This document shows positions 1 through 9,606 of a stretch of DNA of 64,000 bases, in pieces; position 1 is the stretch's first letter, and each line of letters begins with the position of its first letter. Made by a program: the position numbers and the translations under genes. Source of the DNA: Acanthornis magna (Eukaryota > Chordata > Aves > Passeriformes > Acanthizidae); the NCBI GenBank assembly GCA_036785705.1, contig JAWUZG010000157.1, positions 868,001 through 932,000 on the forward strand. Direction: 5' to 3'. A model generated the notes under the pieces. It was not told the origin of the DNA. It ran no database searches and saw only the letters and a program-made list of their open reading frames with translations.

Positions 1-636
1 GAGCTCACAAGCTGAAATTTTTACTACATAATTTTGAACATTTATTAATAGAGCAAAGGCAAAAGCAGAGCTGGGTGCTTAGCAATTTGGCCAGAGGCGC
101 ACCCATTCATTGTACTGTGAACTGAAGTACTTTCTTTAATTGTTACATATTCATTAAGCCCAGAAGGTAATTTACACTTCACTCAACTCCCCCCCTCCGA
201 TCCCTGCCCCCTTCTGTCAGCGTGGCGCCTGTCTTGGAGTCTCGGATCCTCTGGATTGCCTCAGAACTGAAGGCAGAAATCCTCCCGTCTATGTTTCTTC
301 AGTTCCAAATTAATTTGTAGTTGACAGTTCCTTTTGGGAGGTGTGAGTCAAGGCAACAGACTTGCTGGGATGCCTGTGGTTATCTTCTTTCTTTCTTTAA
401 GATGTCTTGATCCCCGGCTCTGTGGTTTATCAACTTAAAAGGCATTTATTACCACGTTTTTATTCCTACGTTTTCTAACATATCATAACTATTTCGAAGT
501 TACAATTTACCCTAACCTTTTTCTACTTAATTATATTTTTATCTTAACACTATTTTTTTCATACAGTACACATCACTTGTAAATGTTAAATTCATATATG
601 CGAAAGTCAGCATTTATGATTCACTCATTTTTCACA
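1..636 (-). repeat. Solo-LTR-like repeat, copy 1
   Basis: This is the first of three closely similar copies of one repeat (the others are near 1877-2507 and 4929-5557). The orientation is inferred as minus because AATAAA reads on the minus strand at 41-46, close to the left edge, as expected for the R/U5 end of an LTR. The right end is ttcaca. The copy runs into the window start, so its left end may be incomplete. I see no coding sequence. The family name is not known to me. Confidence 0.6.
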
Positions 637-939
637 GACCTCTACAACCTCCAGTTGTTACTTGATACTTTAATTTCCGAAATATTCAGCCCCTCAGCAG
701 CAATGTTTCTCCCACCCCACTGGTTTCTGGCTCAGACCCAGTTCGGAGATCGGACAAGAATCTCCAAGTCCCATCAGAAAAAGCTGAGCCGTTATTTTCT
801 TTTTTTCATAGCAATGTTATGCTATTTTATTGTATATTCTACTTTACTTCCCCCCCCTCCTTTTTTGCCTTTTTTTTTTTCTTTTTTTCCCCTCTAGTAT
901 ATCGTGGTTGTGCTCTCCTTTCCCCACACATAGCCTTTA
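637..939. other. Unassigned, T/C-rich stretch between LTR copy 1 and the G-rich minisatellite
   Basis: No convincing exon. The stretch ends in long T and C homopolymer runs (about 845-895). Open frames here are low-complexity. It could be remnant retroviral interior next to copy 1, but I see no retroviral motif. Confidence 0.4.
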
Positions 940-1860
940 TTGCCCTCCCGGAGGTTTGTGGTGAGTTGCTGTCTCATCGGTTGTCCCCCAGAAACCAACG
1001 AAATGAATCAAAAGAATGATGAATTTTGGAACTCTTTCCGCTGCTGTTTGCAGAAGGTCCCGGGAGCAGACGGGGCCGGGAGGGGGTCCCGGTGCCGGGG
1101 GCAGTCAGCGCTCGCTGGGTGGATCCTGGTGGCGCAGGTTGGGAGACACGAAAGTGACCGAGGGAGCGCGGGGGGCGGGGGAAGAGGGGGTGCAAGGGAT
1201 TATTGGTGCAGGATAAGGGGGCTCAGGGGGGTCTCAGCGCCGGGGATGGAGGTGCAGGGGGTCCCCGTGCACGGCAGTGGGGGTTTCGCACCTGGATATG
1301 GGGGTGCAAGGAGGTCCCAGTGCCGGGAATGGGGGGTCAAGTGGCCCCATTGCCGGGGGGCACGGGGGGGTCACCGCCCCAAAATAGAGTTTCACGGGGG
1401 TCCCGGGGCCCAGAAATGGTGGATCGGGGGTTTCCTTGGACGGGGAATGTGGGTTCAGAGAAGTCCCATTCCCGGGAATTGGGGTTCAGGGAGGTCCCGG
1501 TGCCCGAAAATGGAGGTTCAGAGATGTCTCGGTGCTCAGGAATGGGGGTTCAGGGAGGTCCTCGTGCCAAATAAGAGGGAAGAGGGTTTCCCGGTGCTGG
1601 GTAGGGGGATGCAGCGGGTCACAGTACACAGGATTGGTAGTTCTGGGGTATTGAGGGAGGTCCCGGGACCAGATAAGGGGGAACATGGCGGTCTTGGTGC
1701 TGGGGAAGGGGATGCAGGGGGTCACAGTACCCAGGAATGGGGGTGGAGGGTGTTCTAGTACCCGGAAAGGGACGTTCAGGGGGCTCCCGGTGCCCGGGAG
1801 TTGCGGTTCGGGGGCTTCCCGGTTTCGGGGGTTCCACTCATCTCTGGCTGTCCTTTCCCC
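940..1860. repeat. Degenerate G-rich minisatellite
   Basis: From about 1190 a 35-45 bp motif recurs with many changes. Its core is a GGTCCCGGTGCC-like block followed by GGGAATGGGGGTTCAG-like sequence. Several overlapping open frames result only from lack of stops in the G-rich repeat. A shorter array of the same type lies at about 3110-3300. Confidence 0.65.
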
Positions 1861-1876
1861 GTGTTATAAATGAATT

Positions 1877-2507
1877 AACAAGCTGAAATTTTAGCAACAT
1901 AATATGAAACATTTATTAATAGAGCAAAAGGAAAACAGCGCTGGGCGCTTAGCAATTTTGCCAGAGTCGCAATCCATTCATTTTACCGTGAACTGAAGTA
2001 CTTTCTTTAACTGTTACATATTCATTAAGCCCAGAAGACAATTTACACTTCACTCAGCTCCCCCCCTCCGATCCCTGCCCCCTTCTGCCAGCGCGGCGCC
2101 TATCTTGGAGTCTCGGATCCTCTGGATTGCCTCAGAACTGAAGGCAGAAATCCTCCCGTCTATGTTTCTTCAGTTCCAAATTAATTTGTAGTTGACAGTT
2201 CCTTTTGGGAGGTATGAGTCAAGATAACAGACTTGCTGGGATGCCTGTGGTTATCTTCTTTCTTTCTTTAAGATGTCTTGATCTCCGGCTCTGTGGTTTA
2301 TCAACTTAAAAGGCATTTATTACCATGTTTTTATTCCTACGTTTTCTAACATATCACAACTACTTCGAAGTTACAATTCACCCTAACCTTTCTCTACTTA
2401 ATTATATTTTATCTTAACACTATTTTTTTTACACAGTATATTATCACTTGTAAACATTAAATTCATATATGCGAAAGGCAGCATTTATCATTCACTCATT
2501 TATCACA
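1877..2507 (-). repeat. Solo-LTR-like repeat, copy 2
   Basis: Nearly identical over its length to copies 1 and 3, with minus-strand AATAAA near the left edge and the right end tatcaca. Its right edge abuts the coding part of the MHC class I-like leader exon (2508-2560), so it either inserted into that exon or was joined to it by recombination. The LTR and the truncated gene share transcriptional orientation. Confidence 0.65.
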
Positions 2508-2560
2508 CTCGTGTCCCACAGGACCCCCAGGAATGCCCCCAGCCCCAGTGCTGGAGCCAT
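2508..2560 (-). pseudogene. MHC class I-like leader exon, truncated by an LTR
   Basis: On the minus strand an ATG at 2560 opens a leader that reads MAPALGLGAFLGVLWDTS, a hydrophobic signal peptide of the kind I know from passerine MHC class I genes. It lies about 70 bp downstream of a Y box in a full ISRE-X-Y promoter. After 18 codons the sequence passes directly into LTR copy 2, so there is no splice donor and no alpha-1 exon in the window. Class I is inferred from the leader and from the ISRE placed next to the SXY module; a class II leader is the alternative. The fragment cannot encode an MHC molecule but could still be transcribed into the LTR. Confidence 0.65.
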
Positions 2561-2609
2561 CGCGCTGCTCCGCTGCGGCCCCGCCCCCTGAGCCAACTCC
2601 AGCCCCGCG

Positions 2610-2720
2610 ATTGGCGCTGCTCTTTCCTGTGCGCCAATAGTAGCTAGCTTTGCTTATGACGTCATCGGTCGCTGGGCAGTTCCCGGTGCCGCAGGTTGGC
2701 AGAGGCGAAAGCGAAAGTGA
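2610..2720 (-). promoter_or_regulatory. MHC-type ISRE plus SXY promoter module
   Basis: Read on the minus strand in order: ISRE-like TTTCGCTTTC (2707-2716), X1 box CCCAGCGACCGATG (2663-2676), which fits the RFX consensus CCYAGNRACNGATG at every defined base, X2 box TGACGTCA (2657-2664) overlapping X1, then Y box ATTGG (2634-2638), with 18 bp between X2 and Y. An S-like ACCT lies about 15 bp upstream of X1, and a second CCAAT is at 2610-2614. Known SXY modules bind RFX, CREB/ATF and NF-Y and recruit CIITA or NLRC5. Order and spacing match MHC promoters, and the ISRE suggests class I. It points at the truncated leader exon at 2508-2560. Confidence 0.85.
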
Positions 2721-3109
2721 TCGAGGAGGGGAGAGAGGAATTCCGGGGAATTCACCTGGATCCCCTCCTGGAATCCCTCTGGGACCCTCCACGGCCACGC
2801 ACTGCGGGACCCCCGGGCCGGGCTGTGCTGAACTCCCGGGGCCCTGCGCTCAAACTCTGCCCGGAGCCCGCTGCGTTCGGCCCAAAGCGGGGGAAGCATT
2901 CGGATCCAGTTTTTCCTGCGCCTGCGGGTCCCCATCCGCGACGGAGCAGGACTGGGCGCTGTGACCCCGATCCCTGATTCCCGATCTCCTTCTCTCTCCC
3001 TCTTCTTCTTTCCCTTTCCTGTGGGTGATCAGAAATCCCAGAGCGGCTGTAGAGCCCCGTGCCCGGTTGGGGTTTCCGAGGAAAGGGAGGCCTGGGGGTG
3101 AGGTGAGCT

Positions 3110-3300
3110 GGGATGGCCGGGAATGGGGGTCCGGGGGTCCCCGGGGCCAAGGAAACAAAGGATCCACGGACCAGGAGAGGCGGATACCCAGGAAAGGGGG
3201 TGCAGGGGTATTGGTGCAGGATATGGGGGTCCGGGAGGTCCAAGTGCCCAGGAATGGGCATTCAGAGGGGTCCCAGGGTCAAGGAAAAGAGGGGCTCCCC
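3110..3300. repeat. Short G-rich minisatellite
   Basis: Several degenerate copies of the same G-rich motif as at 940-1860 (GGGAATGGG and GGTCC blocks). No gene seen in it. It lies between the class II exon relic and the class I-like promoter. Confidence 0.5.
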
Positions 3301-3424
3301 AAAGCCCCCTCCCAGGAAGTAGCAGGAACTGGGTCAGGAGCTCAGTGGGAGAGGAAAGGGGGGGGGGTGTACGGGGGGGTCAGACACTCCGGGGGGGACA
3401 CGATCCCTGGGGACCCCCCCTCAC

Positions 3425-3527
3425 CTCCTCCCGCAGGTGTAGGCCGAGGCCCAGCCCAGGCAAAGCCCAACACGAAGCCCCCGACCCCTGTCAGCATCTT
3501 GGGGGGGTGTCCGGCAGCAGCTCCGTG
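3425..3527 (-). pseudogene. MHC class II beta exon 4 (transmembrane) relic
   Basis: The minus strand reads KMLTGVGGFVLGF, the hallmark connecting-peptide/transmembrane start of avian class II beta chains, followed by a donor-like GTGAGG at 3424-3419. The length, about 103 bp, is close to the usual exon of about 110 bp. The codons before KMLTG are out of frame with it, and the following membrane segment is garbled by indels into a proline- and glycine-rich stretch. The exon is therefore dead. Class II beta chains pair with alpha chains at the cell surface and present peptides to CD4 T cells; none of the peptide-binding exons is present here. It sits about 0.8 kb upstream, in the minus direction, of the class I-like promoter. 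Confidence 0.75.
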
Positions 3528-3569
3528 GGTGGGTAAGTGGGGCAGGATCCGGGAAACGGCGGCAGCTGC

Positions 3570-4058
3570 CGGCAAGGGACCAGGACAGACTGGGACAGGC
3601 TCGGACAGACTGGGATGGACAGATTGGGACACCAGGATACACCGGGATCAGGACTGGGACCCAGCGGGACCAGAATTGGGGCAATAGGGATCATAGTGGG
3701 AGCAACTGGGATATTCTGGGAGGGACTGGGAGTGACTGGAATCATACTGGTGGAAACTGGAACCTTACTGGGGCAACTGAGTGTGACTGGGAATGACTGC
3801 AAGTACGCTGAGGGCAACTGGGATATACTGGGAGTGTCTGTAACCATACTGGGGGTGACTGGGAACACACTGAAGAGTGACAGGGAGTGACTGGGTCTAC
3901 ACTGGGGGCAACTGGAATTGACTGGGACCATGCTGAGGGAGACTGGGGTCATACTGGACTCATACTGGGATCATACATGGAATGACTACGCTAGGGGATA
4001 CTGAGAGCAACTGGGATTAGACTGGGAGGAGCTGGGAGCAATTAGGACCATGCTGGGG
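3570..4058. repeat. ACTGGGA-type minisatellite (G-rich strand is plus)
   Basis: The array is built of ACTGGGA-containing units of about 10-12 bp, often grouped as ATACTGGGAGCAACTGGGA. It is the inverse orientation of the much longer CCCAGT arrays in the zinc-finger introns at 22.0-23.4 and 26.7-28.2 kb. It lies directly upstream, on the minus strand, of the class II exon 4 relic, so it may be old class II intron 3 sequence. Confidence 0.75.
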
Positions 4059-4498
4059 TGTTATGATCCAATTATTAAGGTTCTTAGAAATACCTCTGCT
4101 CGAATTAAGGTACAAACGATACCATATGCCAGTCAATAGTATGGGTTTTATTTGATAGTAAATATGAGAGAGAGAGAGAGAAAAGAGAGAAAGGGAGAAG
4201 TAGGAAAAGAGGTGGGGGGGACAGAAAGAGAGTGACAGTGACAGAATAAAAGAATATCACCATCCGTGGATCCCAACGATGTTGTGTTGATCCTCTCAAG
4301 CTTGGTCTTCTTGGTGGTGATGGTCTCCCCAAAAAGCACAGAATCCCATGGGTTAATATCCACTCAGGCCAGGTGGCAATGTCCAGGCATGTCCCTCGGG
4401 GCAAGGGACAGTCTCTTGCAGCAGACTCTGCTTGCATCACGTGCAGTCCTGTGGTGCAAGGCCGAGTGCTTTCAGGGGTTCTGTGATGGATTATGACA
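4059..4498 (-). repeat. Solo LTR-like element with inverted TG/CA termini
   Basis: The ends are TGTTATGATCC at the left and GGATTATGACA at the right, giving near-perfect inverted termini with TG and CA. AATAAA on the minus strand (near 4150) about 90 bp from the left end fits minus orientation. A GA-repeat (about 4166-4190) lies inside. No clear target duplication. It differs from the other LTR families in the window. Confidence 0.5.
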
Positions 4499-4928
4499 CC
4501 CCCTCAGCTGCCTCTCACGTGAAAGTCCCGTGGATGTGACCTGTGGGCTTCGGGGTTCCACAGCTGGGCCAGTGTGTGTAACGGAGGATGAGTGTTTATT
4601 GTCTCTCCCCAGAGGTTATGCCACTGCACCAAAACCTCCTCCTCCCCCCTCGGTTGGGGGGAAGTTCGTGCAAACCTGACTTTGTGAGCTGTGCTCTCCC
4701 CCCCGCCCCAAACTCAGCCAGGGATAATTCTCGGCACAGCTGGTGGCTTTGGCCTTTGTGGATGCATTCCTTTCCTTCAGCCCGAGATGACTGAACAATA
4801 GGTTTCCCTTTATCTCACCTCAGCAGTTGGACTTTCAGTGCAAAGTCCCAGTCAGGTATCTTCAAGGGAGGCTTCTTTGGTTGTAGTTGCTTTATACAGT
4901 TCTTTGCTATGATTGATATAAATGAGTT
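4499..4928. other. Unassigned sequence between two LTR-like repeats
   Basis: No gene or motif recognised. The base composition and position suggest more repeat-derived DNA. Confidence 0.3.
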
Positions 4929-5557
4929 TGTAAGCTGAAATTTTAGCAACATAATATGGAACATTTATTAATAGAGCAAAGGCAAAAACAGCGCTGGGCA
5001 CTTAGCAATTTTGCCAGAGGCGTAATCCATTCATTGTACTGTGAACTTAAGTACTTTCTTTAACTGTTACATATTCATTAAGCCCAGAAGACAATTTACA
5101 CTTCACTCAACTTCCCCCCTCCGATCCTTGCCCCCTTCTGCCAGCGCGGCGCCTATCTTGGAGTCTCGGATCCTCTGGATTGCCTCAGAACTGAAGGCAG
5201 AAATCCTCCCGTCTATGTTTCTTCAGTTCCAAATTAATTTGTAGTTGACAGTTCTTTTTGGGTGGTGTGAGTCAAGATAACAGACTTGCTGGGATGCCTG
5301 TGGTTATCTTCTTTCTTTCTTTAGGATGTCTTGATCCCCGGCTCTGTGGTTTATCAACTTAAAAGACATTTATTACCATGTATTTATTACTACGTTTTCT
5401 AAGATATTACAACTATCTCGAAGTTACAATTTACCCTAACCTTGTTTCTACTTAATTATATTTTATCTTAACATTATTTTCATACAGGACACATCACTTG
5501 TAGATGTTAAATTAATATATGCAAAAAGCAGCATTTATCATTCACTCATTTATCACA
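4929..5557 (-). repeat. Solo-LTR-like repeat, copy 3
   Basis: The third copy of the family seen at 1-636 and 1877-2507. It is the clearest copy, starting TGTAAGCTG and ending TATCACA. Minus-strand AATAAA is near the left edge. The flanking pentamers (gagtt and gttcc) do not match, so no target duplication is evident. Confidence 0.65.
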
Positions 5558-7620
5558 GTTCCTGCGGCTGCTTCCCCTCAGGGGCAGGAATCCTTCCCCT
5601 GCCTCCGGCATGGGATCCCTCCCATGGGCTCAGTCCCTGCCCTGTCCAGCGGGGGTCCCTCCCCACCCGTGCGGTCACTCCTCGGCCCGGTCCCGAGGCG
5701 CGGGGCAGTCGTGTCGCAGCCGCGCTCCGGCCCCGTCAGCGGCAGCGCCGCTCCGTGCCGGGCAGGGCCGGCAGAAGGAGCCGGGCGGCGGCGGGGGCTG
5801 AATCCCGGCAGGAGCAAGGAGAACAAGAAGAACAAGAAGGGGCCGGGGCCGCCGGCGGTGTCCGATCCCCGCGAGCAGCGGGGAGGCCTCGGGGAGCGGC
5901 CGCGGGCGGGGCCCTTTGGAGCCGCCCCGAGGCCTTTGTGCCGCCCCGGGGCCCTGAAGGAGTCGCTCCGCGGGACGGGCGAGGTGCGAACGACAGAAAA
6001 GACAGAGAAAAGAAGAAGATACAATGCAAGAGCCGCAGCGAGGGGCGTCTCGGCCAGGCCGTGTCACTGAAGAGCTGCACCGAGAGAGCGGCGACGAGCG
6101 GCGGCGGTGAAAGAGCCTCAGCGGAGGGGCGTGGGATGGGAGGTGCGAATAGAATAAAATACAGGGACTAAAATTAAAAATAATGAAAGAACAGCACCGG
6201 GAGTGGCGCTGCCTGCGACTAAAAAAGCTGCACCGAGGGACCATCGGGGCGACACCGGGCGGTTTCGTCCGCTCCGTGTCACCGAAAGAGCCACAGCGAG
6301 GGACGGGCGGGGCGCGGCTCGGATCGACCCCTCCAGTGTCGCGACGAGCGGCGACCCTGCGGGACCGCGCCGGGGCCGAGCGTCGGCGGCAGCCGGAGCC
6401 GGGGAAGCCGCTTGGAGCGGCGGAGACGAGCGGGGTGTTCCCACCCAGCCCCGCTCAGCCCTCGGGCACCGGGGGGTTCCGGGGGTTGTTCCCAACAGCT
6501 CCGCTCAGCCCTCACGCACCGCGCTGGGGCCGCCGCGCACTTTTCAGCCCCGGCCGCCCCCACGGCCCGGGCCCCGCCGGTCCCGCTGCCGCCGCCGCGG
6601 CCCCACGGAGCCTAGAAACCCCAGGAAGTCACTCCTATGCAGTAAAAAACATTTTCAGCGCAGCGAGGTGTGCGGGCGGTGCCTTACTACGTCCGCTCAG
6701 TCCCTCCTGGGCACGGCCGGGCATTAGCTCGGCTCCCGGGGCTGTGGCCCGGCACCGGCTGCTGCCACAGGGCACGGGGGTGCCGCACTCGGGCATTAAA
6801 CCCAACAGATTTGGGGAGGAGGGACAGCCCCAGAAAGCCTCGGGGAGCCCTCGGCAGCTTGGAGCTGCACGAGGGCCACAAAGGATGCCCTGGACACAGC
6901 GATGGCCCCAGCAGCGGCTCTGCCCCCAGCACGGGGCTGTGTCCCACACCCCACGCTCCCGCCCGAGGTTTGGGAGGCAGGAACGGAGCTGCTGGACGGA
7001 GCTTCCAGCCCCGCCAGCCGGAGCTCTGATCCCTTGGGACGTGACGGAGGGGACGGGTGTCCACTGGCACTCCGGGTCTGTCAGCTTTTGCAATCCAGAG
7101 GGATAAACTGAGGAGATTTCCATCAACCGCTATTTCTTCTTTCTTTTCCATGAAGGATTTCACAGCGCTTCCTTTCACCCCAGAGATTTGGAAAACTAAA
7201 TTCCCGGCTGCCCCTGCATCCCTGCTGCTTCCACAGCTCCAGCCTCCTCCCTCCTCTGCCGTTTCCTTTTTTCCTGTCTGTTCCTCCCGTCCCTGCCGGC
7301 TCGGAGGAAGGAGATTCACCCCCGGCATCCCCTGCCTCCTCCTTCTGTCCCGTTTGGCGCACTTGGTGCTTCTGGAGCCGCCTGCCCGCGCAGCCGGACC
7401 CGCCCTGCGGCCGCTTAGCCATGGAGTGCAGGGAATGAATCTCAGGGATTATTGGGCTGGGCTGGCCCTGGCCGGGTGCCCGGTGCCACCAGAGCCGCTC
7501 TGGCACTCTCCTCACAGGTGCAGGACACAGAACACAGCAGGAAAGGCTCTAGGCTGGGCTAAGGGCAGGGAGAGGTCACTCACTGCTCACCATCAGGGGC
7601 ACAAAAACCCAAGCTGGGGA
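5558..7620. other. CpG-rich stretch, no gene recognised
   Basis: Very GC- and CpG-rich to about 6620, with loosely repeated blocks (GAAAGAGC..CAGCGAGGG..GACGGGCG-like at about 5950, 6020, 6110, 6290). The open frames are GC-driven and match nothing I know. From 6640 to 7620 the composition normalises, and I see no exon I can defend. Confidence 0.4.
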
Positions 7621-7631
7621 AATTAATGGAA

Positions 7632-8060
7632 TTTATTTCTAAACAAATCTCAGCAGGAGAAGGAGAACTTAAACAATCCCTAAAAAACACCCTCCCCAAC
7701 CCTCCCTCCTCCCAGGCTCCCAATCTCTGTCTGCAGTCCCTCCCGTGCTCTCTCTGCACAGGAATCTTGTCACCAGCCGTGAACTCCGCTTTTGCCTCAT
7801 CCCGGGATCTCTTCCCATAAAGGAAGAATTTCTCCAGGCGAGATTCAGGGCCCGATGGCCTTTGAGCCTCAGGGTGTTTCTCCTGGAGTTCCTTGCAGGT
7901 GTCCCCGTGCTGGGTCTCCTACACCCCAGAACTCTGCCAGCTGCAGCTTTGCAAACGTCAGCTCAAGGTCTGCATGTTCCTCAACAATTTGCTCGAGGTC
8001 CTTGGGGGCTGCCTCCAATCTGTTCTTCTTGTCTTGCCCCTTTGCACGGAGCCAATGGAT
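7632..8060 (-). pseudogene. Unidentified minus-strand gene remnant with poly(A) signal
   Basis: On the minus strand, charged helix-like sequence appears in two frames: around 7935-8045 a stretch including DLEQIVEEHADLEL, and around 7630-7925 a stretch including CKELQEKHPEAQ and ESRLEKFFLYGKR. An AATAAA lies at 7637-7632. The look is of the 3' end of a coiled-coil-containing gene with a frame disruption between the two parts. I do not recognise the family. It may instead be two exons or chance open frame in GC-rich DNA. Confidence 0.3.
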
Positions 8061-8429
8061 CTGATGGGCCCTGGGCAGGGCCTGGCACAGAAGGTGGAAC
8101 CTGGGTCCTGCTGCAGCAGCGCTGGGGGAGCTCCAGGACTCGCTGGGGCAGCCACAGCACAGCCCGTTCCCAGGGAGGAGCCGAGGGCTCCGTGGGGCTC
8201 TGCAGGACCTTGTCCCTGGGGCTCGTCTGGATCAGCCCGGGCAGCTGGGCTGCAGTTGTCTCCGTTTGTGTCCCTGGTTCCCCTGGCACAGCACCTGCCC
8301 AGCGCCGAGGGGACAGCAGTGGGAGCGGGGTACTTTGGGGTGAGGTTCAGTGTGTGTGCCCGGGATAAATCCCAAATCCTGCCCTAAGGAGCAGCGAGGG
8401 CTGACAGAGCACAGGATGCCCTGCTGAGC

Positions 8430-9110
8430 ACGGGATGGCCCCGGGGGTGATGTCAGACAAAGCTGGGATGGGAGTGCCAAAGAACGGGAGGAGGAGGAGA
8501 AGGAGGCGGAGCTGGCAGGAGAGGAGGGATACAGGAGGAAGAGGAAGTGCGGGGGGCGGGGGGAGGAGGAGCGGGAGGAAAAGGAGGGATGGAGGAGTAG
8601 CACAGAGAGAAGCAGCTAAAGGAGCTGCTACGTGCGTCAATCACTCTCTGTGTCCGCACCCCTCGGCCCCAGAAGCATCGCCCCCCGGGGCATCCCGCAG
8701 GTGACGGGGCAGGGGGAGCTCGCCCCAAATATCTTGGACGGTGCCTGGGGTTCTTTTCGGGAGGGGGGAATTTTTGGACCCTGTAGGACTCCAGCACCGA
8801 GCCCCACATGTCTTTGTTGGTTGCCGGGAGGGGATTTTTTGTGGGAGGAGGGCGCGGATGTTTGGATCTTGCAGGACACCAAATGTGAGTCGCAAATGGC
8901 TCTTGGGGTGATACTGGGGAGTCCCCTAGACGCGAGTTTTCTGGGGGGTCCCGATGGTGGTTGCCGAGAAAAATGGGATGGCATGGTATGGAGGTCTGGA
9001 CGGTGGGATGTGGATTGGTGTGTGGGATGAAGTCTGGGGGAGGGGGATGGGTAGGGGGGGGCCTGGGATGAGGCAGCTGAAGGTTCGGGGTGATTAAACC
9101 GGGGGGACAC
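8430..9110 (+). pseudogene. Orphan copy of the zinc-finger gene 5' region
   Basis: The purine-rich GGAGGA tract, the sequence leading to a donor-like CCCGCAG|GTGA (junction 8700/8701), and the downstream GGGGGAGCTCGCCCCAAATATC block closely match the 5' ends of the two zinc-finger genes at 21.23-21.6 and 25.97-26.4 kb. No zinc-finger exon follows; the similarity fades before 9180 and an MHC class II beta leader exon comes next. It is a truncated duplicate holding the presumptive promoter and non-coding exon 1. Confidence 0.65.
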
Positions 9111-9521
9111 CCCACTCCTTAGGAGCTTCCGGGGTATCCGCCACCTCTGAGGGAGTTTTGGGGTAGCCCTAATCCTTCGGGGGGTGGCACTGGCAGCGGG
9201 GGACACGTGGCTCCGGCACCTCTGGACCCCACCTGCGCCCCCCTCGCCCCAGTGCCCCCCGGGAGCGGAATTTGGGGAGGGGGAGGTGTGGGGCGGGCAG
9301 GCCGGGCCCCCCCGCTGGGCGCTGTCCCGTTGGGGCCGAGTGCGGGGGGAGCTGTCCCGCGGGGCCCGGCCCTGCCCGGGCACGGCTGATGCCGCCCGCC
9401 CGCGCTCCGCACTGCTCCGGCCTGGTGCTCGCAGTGCCGCGCGGGGCGGGGCCGCTTTGGGGACCCCCCCAGGGCAGAGCGCGGCTGCTTTGGGGCTCTG
9501 GGCACCTGCCCGGCGCTGGGC

Positions 9522-9605
9522 ATGGGCCGTGTGGGGGCAGCTGGGGCCGTGCTGGTGGCACTGGTGGTGCTGGGGTCCTCCCAGCCGCGGGCAAGGAGCT
9601 CTGGG
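9522..9605 (+). pseudogene. MHC class II beta leader exon (isolated exon 1)
   Basis: An ATG at 9522 opens a 28-codon exon that starts MGRVGAAGAVLVALVVLG and ends at a consensus donor (GTGAGC at 9606). The leader and exon length fit avian class II beta exon 1, which targets the beta chain to the ER. No exon 2 (beta-1 domain) or later exon follows in the next 2 kb, and upstream I find no X or Y box, unlike the module at 2610-2720. It is therefore most likely an exon 1 fragment left by duplication. The reading frame itself is intact. Confidence 0.65.
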
Positions 9606-9606
9606 G

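Noticed and set aside
940..1758. A 272-codon open frame rich in Gly and Arg
   Set aside because: It lies entirely over a degenerate G-rich minisatellite, where stop codons are rare in several frames at once, and matches no protein.
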